Assembly (NCBI GenBank): GCA_905235225.1
Contig: CAJOKE010000003.1
Location: 1-64,000, forward strand
Direction: 5' to 3'
Length of the DNA: 64,000 nt
DNA from: Paludibacteraceae bacterium
Lineage (GTDB): Bacteria > Bacteroidota > Bacteroidia > Bacteroidales > Paludibacteraceae
In this document: one piece after another, positions 57,361-64,000 of the stretch
Layout of the letters: each line of letters opens with the position of its first letter
How positions within the stretch are numbered: position 1 is the stretch's first letter
Program-made: the position numbers and the translations under genes
Notes under the pieces: generated by a model
The model's database searches: none
The model's input: the letters and a program-made list of their open reading frames with translations, nothing else
What the model was told of the DNA's origin: nothing

Positions 57361-58899
57361 TTATTTTACGCGGATACCCTGAACATTATAGACATTACCC
57401 TCGCGGATGATGTACATATGTCCTTCGTGCATAACCTTAGTAGCCGCAGCATCAAAGGTCACGTTCTCAATAGCTTGGTCAGGATCAGGATCCGGGTCTG
57501 GGTCTGGATCAGGTTGCGGCGTTGCACCCTTGACAAACAACTTCAACGTCTGCTCCTTGATGTTATTGCTAAGTTCTTCTTTTGCTGTTAATGTATAAGC
57601 ACGGAATGAGCCATTATAATGACCAAGATAGCGAGTCAATTCGCCGTCATTGGTAGTCATATAACTTGCTTTCAGATAACCGGTGTTAGCATCCAGTTGC
57701 CAACGGTATCCGATAGAATCCCAGCCGGCCTCTGTCTTTGGTTCAAATTTCTTCACACGGACACCGTCATTATTACTTTTGGCACCGGATACATAGAGGA
57801 TAACACCTTCTTCAGCACCCTTTGGCGCAAACATAATACCGGCATCTGTTACGTCAGCGACAAATACCACAGCATCTGTTGCCGGTACAATAGTCTTTTC
57901 AATAATTCCGCCGGAAATTGCCTTCGGACCTGAACCGCTGGCACCCGAAGCATCCATTATATAAGGAATGCCTACACTATCCACTGTCATAGTGATGATT
58001 ACCTCGTCACCTGATTTAATGTCGGCATAAGTACTCTGTGCGAAATCTGACTTCTGAGCCGCTGTAACAGTAAGTTTGCAGGTTGCACTCTTTTCACCAT
58101 CAACAGATTTAACGGTAATAATTGCTTCACCGGCAGACAATGTTGTTACAAACCCTGTCTCACTTACTACTGCAACTTGCTCGTTTGAGGAAGACCATGT
58201 CACCGATTTGTCATCTGCGTTGTCAGGCAGTACGGTTGCAGAGAGTTGCAATGTCTCAAATGCCGCTAATGTTTGCTCCGTAACATCCAGACTGACAGAC
58301 TCAACATGTGTAACCTGTTGACCGCTACCATCATCCACATAAGTAAGAATAGCACTATATAAGAATGGTGTTGGAGAGCCTTTTTCTCCTTTCAGACCTG
58401 ATACACGAACAAAATTCATGTCGGTTAAATCAACAGTTGCCTTACGATATACAACATCTTCAGGATCGCCGACTTTTTGATCTGCGTAAGTAATAAGTTG
58501 GATAGTCTCATCTGATGCTGTCAAATTAACCGGATTCAAGTCATCAGCTGCGGTACCAACTGCTACTTCAATCATAGCCTCATCGTTCACAATCAACTCC
58601 AAAGAAACAAGTTTCATGGAATTCTTGTTGATAAAATGCCCTGACTCCTTCTTGATTTGTAAAACTTGGTCAGCCGCATAACCGGTAGGGGTATTGTTAT
58701 TTGTACGCATAATGTCTTGTGCCAGGAAAATAACGCCATCAACAGTAATAGTTGCCTCTTTATCTTTGAGGTCACCATAACCACCCTTGGCTACGCCGGC
58801 GGCTTCTGCATTGGCATTATTCCATGTTGATGTTTTGTTGTCCGCGAAGGCAAACACACTAATAGCCATTGCGGCTAAAAGGAATAGTTGTTTTTTCAT
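57361..58899 (-). CDS. Modular exported protein with BIG2 domain and shared C-terminal tail
   Basis: A 512-residue protein with a Sec signal (MKKQLFLLAAMAISVFAFA). Module A (~25-190: YGDLKDKEATITVDGVIFLA, AADQVLQIKKESGHFINKNS) is homologous to the whole of the next upstream protein. A bacterial Ig-like BIG2 domain follows (~200-282: VTEQTLAAFETLQLSATVLP, DKSVTWSSSNEQVAVV). Module B (~285-455: IKSGDEVIITMT, GIMFAPKG, NNDGVRV, TRYLGHYNG) is shared with the N-terminus of the protein at 59933. A PDPDPDPDPDPD linker leads to the tail KVMHEGHMYIIREGNVYNVQ. Surface location is likely; the ligand is unknown. Confidence 0.75.
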   Translation of the reverse strand: MKKQLFLLAAMAISVFAFADNKTSTWNNANAEAAGVAKGGYGDLKDKEATITVDGVIFLAQDIMRTNNNTPTGYAADQVLQIKKESGHFINKNSMKLVSLELIVNDEAMIEVAVGTAADDLNPVNLTASDETIQLITYADQKVGDPEDVVYRKATVDLTDMNFVRVSGLKGEKGSPTPFLYSAILTYVDDGSGQQVTHVESVSLDVTEQTLAAFETLQLSATVLPDNADDKSVTWSSSNEQVAVVSETGFVTTLSAGEAIITVKSVDGEKSATCKLTVTAAQKSDFAQSTYADIKSGDEVIITMTVDSVGIPYIMDASGASGSGPKAISGGIIEKTIVPATDAVVFVADVTDAGIMFAPKGAEEGVILYVSGAKSNNDGVRVKKFEPKTEAGWDSIGYRWQLDANTGYLKASYMTTNDGELTRYLGHYNGSFRAYTLTAKEELSNNIKEQTLKLFVKGATPQPDPDPDPDPDPDQAIENVTFDAAATKVMHEGHMYIIREGNVYNVQGIRVK

Positions 58900-58978
58900 A
58901 ATACAGATAAATAATTAAGTTAATAAAAAATTAGGAATGTGCCTAATGGCACGTAGAAACAAATATTAGGAATAGATG

Positions 58979-59091
58979 GGTGTATCCAAAACCGGATTGT
59001 GACGTACTGAATGCGAACGTGATGCGAACGAGATGCGAACGGGAGTAGCTGTCAAAGTATAAAAAAGGTGAGCCAATCGATTTGACACACC
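58979..59091. mobile_element. MITE-like element, copy 2, containing an 11-bp array
   Basis: The ends ggtgtatcca (58979-58988) and ttgacacacc (59082-59091) are near-inverted repeats. The interior attgtgacgtactg plus units aatgcgaacgt, gatgcgaacga and gatgcgaacgg (59010-59042) is almost identical to 2584-2628. It lies between two members of the modular exported family. Just upstream, gtgcctaatggcac forms a separate small hairpin (about 58940-58953). Confidence 0.6.
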
Positions 59092-59109
59092 CTCTATTCC
59101 ATATGTAGA

Positions 59110-59784
59110 TTATTCAACTACTTGACCAACCGTGTTGTAACGAACGCCGTCACGTACAATAACGACTTGACCGTTGTAAATGGTCTTGTAAGCCTTTGCA
59201 GAAGCTTCAATGTTTTCTACTGCAGAACCTTTATCTTCATAAGTGATAACTGCACTAAATACCTGAACGGTTGCACCTGATGCCCCAACTTTGACAAAAT
59301 TCTTATCTGACAAATTAACCTCTACTTTTTTATAAGTAACAGTTTCAGGGGCTCCAACTTGTTTATTAACATATGTTAATAATTGGATATCATTATCTAC
59401 AGGCGACAAAGTAACAGGAGATAAATCATCAGCATCTGTTCCAACCGAAATCTCAATATTTTCAGCCTTATCTACTATCACCACCAAAGACTTCAATTGT
59501 AATGCTTCTTTATTCATAAAATAACCTGCGGCGGTCTTACGTATTTGAATAAGTTGAGAAGCAGCATAACCGGAAGGTGTATTATTCGCATTTCTACAAA
59601 TACCATAAGCCACAAAATCCAAACCATCAATTGTAACTTCTCCCGGTGCATCTTTTATACTGCCATAACTTCCTTGTCCTAAAACTTCTGCTGCATTTTC
59701 AGCATTTACAGTAACAGTCACATCCGTAGCCATCATACTACCTGCAAAAAGAATTGCAGCAAAAACAGAGAAAATCTTTTTCAT
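59110..59784 (-). CDS. Exported module-A protein with shared C-terminal tail
   Basis: A 224-residue protein: Sec signal (MKKIFSVFAAILFAGSMMA), a single module A (~25-185: GQGSYGSIKDAPGEVTIDGL, GYAASQLIQIRKTAAGYFMN, IEISVGTDADDLSPVTL) and the tail AYKTIYNGQVVIVRDGVRYN. It is a short paralogue of the N-terminal half of the 57361 gene; the two are probably products of duplication, now separated by the MITE-like element. The function is unknown. Confidence 0.75.
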   Translation of the reverse strand: MKKIFSVFAAILFAGSMMATDVTVTVNAENAAEVLGQGSYGSIKDAPGEVTIDGLDFVAYGICRNANNTPSGYAASQLIQIRKTAAGYFMNKEALQLKSLVVIVDKAENIEISVGTDADDLSPVTLSPVDNDIQLLTYVNKQVGAPETVTYKKVEVNLSDKNFVKVGASGATVQVFSAVITYEDKGSAVENIEASAKAYKTIYNGQVVIVRDGVRYNTVGQVVE

Positions 59785-59859
59785 AAAAACAATAGATTTA
59801 AAAAGTTAATAATTAAGTTAATTATATTGGTTAGCAATATATTTTCCACTTATTCGGTG

Positions 59860-59891
59860 CAAAGTTACTAAAAAGTAACATTCGCACCAAA
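59860..59891 (-). promoter_or_regulatory. Promoter of the module-A protein
   Basis: On the minus strand TTTG (59891-59888), 20 bp, TAACTTTG (59867-59860), leaving a ~70-base leader. Confidence 0.85.
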
Positions 59892-59932
59892 TATTTTATA
59901 TTCAAAGTCACAGAATTATGTTATAAAACATA

Positions 59933-61963
59933 TTATTCCATTCTTTGTCCTGTAATAGTATAGATTTGTCCGCACCGATTTATCCGAATTTGTCCATCCC
60001 GCAATATCTTTACTACTGCAGCCGCCTCACTCGGCATAGTGTCGCCACCAACTTGCTCTAACGAAGTCGGTACAGGCATTTCGTCCAGATAATACTTGCT
60101 TGTTTTGCTGACACCGGGCTGACCGCCGTAATTGGATAGCACGCCATATACCCATACTTCCTTTCCTATATTTTCAGGATTGGATACTACATTCAGATAT
60201 GTACGGATCTTCCCTTGCGGCAGCTCAACGAATGTCATCTTCGCGGGATCTGTTTCATCCTTGGAATCAGCGATAGCTATAGCATTGGTTGACTCGCCGC
60301 TTAGTGTACGAATCTTGATATTCGGCTCGAAACCGTTTATGATATAGCCGTGTACCCAAGCCTTCCATCCCGGATTACCCAGTTGGTGTACATCTGCCAC
60401 AGAGTAGGGATTTGTGTTTGTGCCGTCTGCTGACACATTGGCAATAGCATAGTGGACTGTCATAATATCAGACTTGACGCCATCCTTAACAGCAATCGCA
60501 CGGATAGTCATGGTTTTATCCACCGGAATTATTGAACTATATGCCGGAGAACTCTCCGTCGGACGGGAACCATCCAACGTATAGTGGATTGCTGCACCTT
60601 CCGTATAACAGGACAATGCAACCGACTGCGCAGACTTGTATAATCCGCCGGGAACTGACACGTCCGGCACCTCCGGCGCGCCGGGAACAATATCATAGAC
60701 ATCAATGGTCGTCACACGCGCTGCATGATCACTGAGTACCGTCAAATCATACTGCGTTCCGGCAGCGCGCGCCTCACGCTGAATAATATACGTGTTTTCT
60801 TCTACCGAACCGACAGTGGCTGTACTCACAGCCTTTCCATCAACCATAATATTCATTTCGTCCTGTTCGGATGCCATGGGATGACCGGTTACGACAATCT
60901 TGGAAACATTATAATCGAATACCGGCAGACTGATCGCCGCATTCTTCTTGCCGAACAGCAAATAACTGCCACCCCATGTATAAAGGGCATAACCGCCGTT
61001 ATTCTCAATATTGCCCGTTCCGACAATGGAAATGGTCATTCCGTCATAGGAGAAAGATTGTTTGTCCAAGGTTCTGTTTTTAGGCAACTTCCACGGATTG
61101 GCACTATCCGTAAAATCTATTGTCGCCTTCGGAGCATGTCCTTCAAACTCGGCAGTTACGGTAACAGCATATTCCTGCATCAGGAATTGGTTGTCTTCAA
61201 CCGCTACAGCAACATCTTTCTCGCCATCATTATACACTAGTGCCAAAGACCCCTCTACATAATCATATCCTTTCTCTGCAGAAACAGATACTTCAATTAC
61301 AGCCCCTTTTCCCGCCTTGGGATATGCTACGGCAAGTGTGCCGCCTTCTACCTTATCCACAGTAATATCATACTTCGGTTGTGAAGGATCGCCGGTAGGA
61401 CTATACACATACAATGCAAACTCCTCATCCTGAATCATCTTATAATAATTGGAAGTTTTGGATGCCGAATAGGCATAGTGGCAAAATACTTTGAAATCAC
61501 TGGCATCATCCGCCTTGCGATATATACCAAGATACTCTTTTGTCCCATTTAGCTCGGCATAAAAATGTTTGTGTTCCTCATCATAGTTCCATATAAATGC
61601 GGCAGACTTGGAAGGTGTTCCGACACGGATACCGTCTTTATTTGCCGAAACCATGTAAAGTTGTTTGCCGTCTTCGCGGGTGAATATATACCCGCCCTCT
61701 GCAGGTTCTACAAAAAAGACGTACTTCCCGTCAGGATTGGCAATGGCATCTTCGACAGGCGTAATCACATCCGGAACCGGAGATTTGCCCGTAGCATCAT
61801 CACCATTCAGGGCATAAACAGTACCGTCATAACTGATGGTAACCACCACTTGGTCACCTGCAACCATTTTTTCAAAGTCGGCATTGTCTGACTTTGAGAA
61901 TGTGACAGCCTGTAATGAAACTGCAAAAGCTGCGAATAGCAGCACAAAGTAGTGTTTTTTCAT
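59933..61963 (-). CDS. Modular exported protein with chitobiase-like and DUF6359 domains and shared tail
   Basis: A 676-residue protein with a Sec signal (MKKHYFVLLFAAFAVSLQA). Module B (~22-190) matches the 57361 protein (VAGDQVVVTISYDG, NKDGIRV, KEYLGIYRK). A Big/bacterial-repeat-like region (~195-275) and a beta-sandwich (~280-425) follow. Next comes a CHB_HEX_C-type chitobiase C-terminal domain (~435-505: VPGGLYKSAQSVALSCYTEG, IHYTLDGSRPTESSPAYS), then a DUF6359 block (~510-625: YSVADVHQLGNPGWKAWVHG). The tail is VVKILRDGQIRINRCGQIYT + ITGQRME. It is probably a surface adhesin or binding protein. Confidence 0.75.
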   Translation of the reverse strand: MKKHYFVLLFAAFAVSLQAVTFSKSDNADFEKMVAGDQVVVTISYDGTVYALNGDDATGKSPVPDVITPVEDAIANPDGKYVFFVEPAEGGYIFTREDGKQLYMVSANKDGIRVGTPSKSAAFIWNYDEEHKHFYAELNGTKEYLGIYRKADDASDFKVFCHYAYSASKTSNYYKMIQDEEFALYVYSPTGDPSQPKYDITVDKVEGGTLAVAYPKAGKGAVIEVSVSAEKGYDYVEGSLALVYNDGEKDVAVAVEDNQFLMQEYAVTVTAEFEGHAPKATIDFTDSANPWKLPKNRTLDKQSFSYDGMTISIVGTGNIENNGGYALYTWGGSYLLFGKKNAAISLPVFDYNVSKIVVTGHPMASEQDEMNIMVDGKAVSTATVGSVEENTYIIQREARAAGTQYDLTVLSDHAARVTTIDVYDIVPGAPEVPDVSVPGGLYKSAQSVALSCYTEGAAIHYTLDGSRPTESSPAYSSIIPVDKTMTIRAIAVKDGVKSDIMTVHYAIANVSADGTNTNPYSVADVHQLGNPGWKAWVHGYIINGFEPNIKIRTLSGESTNAIAIADSKDETDPAKMTFVELPQGKIRTYLNVVSNPENIGKEVWVYGVLSNYGGQPGVSKTSKYYLDEMPVPTSLEQVGGDTMPSEAAAVVKILRDGQIRINRCGQIYTITGQRME

Positions 61964-61999
61964 AATGGTAAAATTTTAATGGTTAATTATTGGTTCGTA

Positions 62000-62956
62000 T
62001 TAAAGCGATTTCAAGTATTTATCGGCGTCCAATGCAGCCCTGCAACCGGACCCCGCAGCAACAATTGCCTGTCTGTAACGCGGGTCACAGCAATCTCCGG
62101 CAGCAAAAACTCCGGGACAACCGATACATGCCTGCGAATCCGCAGCCACTTTCAGATAGCCTTCTTGATCCGTCTCTAATTGGTCACGGAATAATTGGGT
62201 ATTCGGATGGTGACCGATAGCAAGGAAGAATCCGTCTATCGCTATATGGTGTACTTGTTCATCAGGTTCACCTTTACGATAAACAAGGTCAGCACCTTGT
62301 ACCTTTCCTTCCCCGGTTAGCTGAAGCGTATTATGCTCAAACAAAACCTCTATCTTAGGATGATTAAGTACCCTGTCCTGCATAATTTGCGAAGCCCGCA
62401 GGAACGGTTTGCGAACAATCAGATACACTTTTTCACATAGGTTAGCCAAATACTGGGCTTCTTCACACGCCGTATCACCGCCTCCGACAACGGCGACTGT
62501 CTTTTTGCGGTAAAAGAATCCGTCACATGTAGCACATGCGCTGACACCACGTCCACGGTATGTTTCTTCAGACGGGATTCCAAGATACTTGGCAGATGCA
62601 CCGGTAGCGATTATCAAAGATTTGGTCTCATACAAATCCGTATCTTCAACCCATACCTTATGGCATGTTTCGGCTTTACCTTCAATATAACCAACCTGGC
62701 TCAACTCCACTTTGGTAACAACCCCAGATACAAACTTTGTACCGAAGCGTTCGGCTTGCCGACGCAGATCATCCATCATCTGGAACGGCTCAACACCATC
62801 AGGATAGCCGGGAAAATTCTCCACTTCAGTTGTGGTCATCAACTGACCGCCAAGTTGCGGTCCCTCAATAAGGATCGGGGAAAGATTGGCACGTGCTGCA
62901 TAAATGGCAGCTGTATATCCGGCGGGACCGGAACCGATAATAAGTAGGTTATTCAT
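62000..62956 (-). CDS. trxB: Thioredoxin reductase
   Basis: An NADPH-dependent flavoprotein of 318 residues. FAD motif LLIIGSGPAGYTAAIYAARA (~4-23), GGQLMTTTEVENFPGYPDG (~36), redox-active ACATCDGFF (~139), NADPH motif VAVVGGGDTACEEAQYLA (~154) and FAAGDCCDPRYRQAIVAAGSG (~280). It supplies electrons to thioredoxin and is likely cotranscribed with the LolA-like gene 15 bases upstream. Confidence 0.96.
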   Translation of the reverse strand: MNNLLIIGSGPAGYTAAIYAARANLSPILIEGPQLGGQLMTTTEVENFPGYPDGVEPFQMMDDLRRQAERFGTKFVSGVVTKVELSQVGYIEGKAETCHKVWVEDTDLYETKSLIIATGASAKYLGIPSEETYRGRGVSACATCDGFFYRKKTVAVVGGGDTACEEAQYLANLCEKVYLIVRKPFLRASQIMQDRVLNHPKIEVLFEHNTLQLTGEGKVQGADLVYRKGEPDEQVHHIAIDGFFLAIGHHPNTQLFRDQLETDQEGYLKVAADSQACIGCPGVFAAGDCCDPRYRQAIVAAGSGCRAALDADKYLKSL

Positions 62957-62971
62957 TTTGGTTTGTTGTTA

Positions 62972-63544
62972 TTAGCGAATGTCGTTCACATATGCAGTAG
63001 GGAAATCCTGTTGGGTTAATTGGTAACTGATATCGGATTCACTGCCACTTGTGAGATATTTGGTATTACGGAGAATCAGTGATGTCGTTTTCTTGCCTTC
63101 CTTTATTTCAAGACGCACAGGAAGATTATTCTCGTCTATCGTCAATGTAAAACGCTGGATACCAACCGTCTGGTCTTTGGGAGTGAGTGTTATAATCATC
63201 TTGTTATCATTCATCCTGCGCTCCGTCACATTGCATACGGCACTCAGTGCTTTGGCATATAAGAACGGATTGGTTTCCAACAAATCCTGCTCGGTTGGCG
63301 TGGACAAAGTCAGTTCATCCGTATCCTCTTGATATATATATAAGGTCTTGCCGTCATAGGCTGCCTGCATATCAAAAACAGACAGCCGGAAAGACTTGCC
63401 GTGCATTATAATAGACCCCGTATGGTTTATCGGCTGAGAGGCGTCAGCGGCTATGGATAGTGTAAAATCACTCTCCAAGGTCTTCGTTTCCAAAGATGTA
63501 AGAAACGAAGAAAGAGCCGTTAATATGATTAGTAATATTTTCAT
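62972..63544 (-). CDS. LolA-like outer-membrane lipoprotein carrier protein
   Basis: A 190-residue periplasmic protein with a signal peptide (MKILLIILTALSSFLTSLET). The mature half-barrel shows the LolA/DUF4292-like pattern LESDFTLSIAADASQPINHT, GSIIMHGKSFRLSVFDMQAA, YDGKTLYIYQEDTDELTLS and NPFLYAKAL. Bacteroidota place this gene next to ftsK, as here, with an ATGA overlap. It probably carries lipoproteins across the periplasm. Confidence 0.82.
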   Translation of the reverse strand: MKILLIILTALSSFLTSLETKTLESDFTLSIAADASQPINHTGSIIMHGKSFRLSVFDMQAAYDGKTLYIYQEDTDELTLSTPTEQDLLETNPFLYAKALSAVCNVTERRMNDNKMIITLTPKDQTVGIQRFTLTIDENNLPVRLEIKEGKKTTSLILRNTKYLTSGSESDISYQLTQQDFPTAYVNDIR

Positions 63545-64000
63545 ACATTCAGACTTTCAAGCAAACGCTCAAGTGATTCCATATCCTGTATGAGGACGTC
63601 ACGTCCCTTGGGACCCTTGTTCGGACCGACGATACCGGTAGCTTCCAACTGGTCGGATAGTTTGCCGGCACGGTTGTAACCGATCTCAAAGGCGCGCTGC
63701 AAACGAGATGTGGAACCTTCCTGTTTGGAAACGACATACCGGGCAACATCTGCAAACATCGGATCCAAACGTTTTGTGTCCACAGAACCGGGAGCGACCG
63801 CTTCCTCCTGACCTTCCGGCACATATTCCGGCAATTGATAGGGCTGGCTATACCCTTGCTGTTCATGGATATGGTTAACTATCGCCTCTACTTCAGGCGT
63901 ATCCACAAACGCACATTGAATTCGAGTCAGATTACCGCCACCGGAATAAAGCATATCACCCTTACCTATCAACTGGTCGGCACCCTTAGCGTCCAGTACC
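63541..64000 (-). CDS. ftsK: DNA translocase FtsK, C-terminal part (runs off the window)
   Basis: The visible ~152 residues are the end of an FtsK/SpoIIIE translocase. The motor-domain end is VLDAKGADQLIGKGDMLYSG, then GNLTRIQCAFVDTPEVEAIV. After a linker comes the winged-helix gamma domain that reads KOPS sites (YVVSKQEGSTSRLQRAFEIG, YNRAGKLSDQLEATGIVGPN, KGPKGRDVLI). The frame is open to base 64000. It couples chromosome dimer resolution to division. Its stop overlaps the LolA-like ATG. Confidence 0.96.
   Translation of the reverse strand, partial: VLDAKGADQLIGKGDMLYSGGGNLTRIQCAFVDTPEVEAIVNHIHEQQGYSQPYQLPEYVPEGQEEAVAPGSVDTKRLDPMFADVARYVVSKQEGSTSRLQRAFEIGYNRAGKLSDQLEATGIVGPNKGPKGRDVLIQDMESLERLLESLNV

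Overview
The window reads as chromosomal DNA of a Bacteroidales-type bacterium (phylum Bacteroidota). The evidence is repeated promoters of the form TTTG - 20 bp (occasionally 19) - TAnnTTTG, near absence of Shine-Dalgarno sequences, a type IX secretion plug protein (former DUF5103), DUF3098, DUF4494 and DUF6359 proteins, PPi-dependent phosphofructokinase, a BY-kinase capsule operon with two Wza-like lipoproteins, and several exported proteins ending in a shared C-terminal tail. One tRNA (Thr, CGU) is present; I saw no rRNA or CRISPR array.

Layout. 1-0.9 kb: end of an exported protein, two tandem-repeat arrays and a decayed winged-helix fragment. 0.9-4.6 kb: pfp, a TPR-like exported protein, a HAD phosphatase and a YbaK-type deacylase. 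4.8-11.0 kb: an RND efflux operon (adaptor, permease, outer-membrane factor), followed by luxS. In this operon the permease is frameshifted and its C-terminus runs in frame into the outer-membrane factor. 11.1-17.4 kb: a visibly AT-rich accessory island ending at tRNA-Thr. It holds gene remnants, a DUF1016 nuclease, a DUF2188 protein, a two-gene module (HNH-like SHIIP zinc protein plus trypsin-like protease), an Imm26-like immunity gene, and a gene interrupted by an IS fragment flanked by 16-bp direct repeats. 17.7-24.7 kb: T9SS plug, then a minus-strand capsule operon (WlbA-like dehydrogenase, two Wza-like lipoproteins, BY-kinase). 24.8-28.3 kb: lipoprotein-type sensor kinase, an ArsG/CcdA-like permease and trmN6. 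28.7-29.9 kb: infC-rpmI-rplT. 30.1-39.5 kb: DUF6359 lipoprotein, PpiD-like chaperone, SpoIID protein plus sugar kinase, glycosyltransferase, lipoprotein, DUF4494, YggS and a PPTase. 39.5-48.9 kb: a long minus-strand operon (DUF3098, uppP, truB, queA, ung, polA, giant Ig-repeat surface protein). 49-56.3 kb: nucleotidyltransferase and lipid kinase, cmk-ispH, an SDR with a zinc ribbon, a K+/H+ antiporter and an exported thioredoxin. 56.4-64 kb: aroB, three modular exported proteins sharing domains and a tail, trxB, a LolA-like protein and the end of ftsK.

The most unusual signals are: (i) about ten arrays of unrelated sequence, nearly all intergenic, sharing an exact 11-bp or 22-bp period; (ii) two copies, 56 kb apart, of a ~114-bp element with terminal inverted repeats that carries one of these arrays; (iii) a palindrome whose ends are the -33 boxes of single or divergent promoters; (iv) the SHIIP/trypsin-like protease pair, a candidate defence or stress module; (v) a DNA polymerase I lacking its 3'-5' exonuclease domain; (vi) an RND permease/outer-membrane-factor polyprotein arrangement. 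Functions are inferred from recognised motifs; no database search was run.
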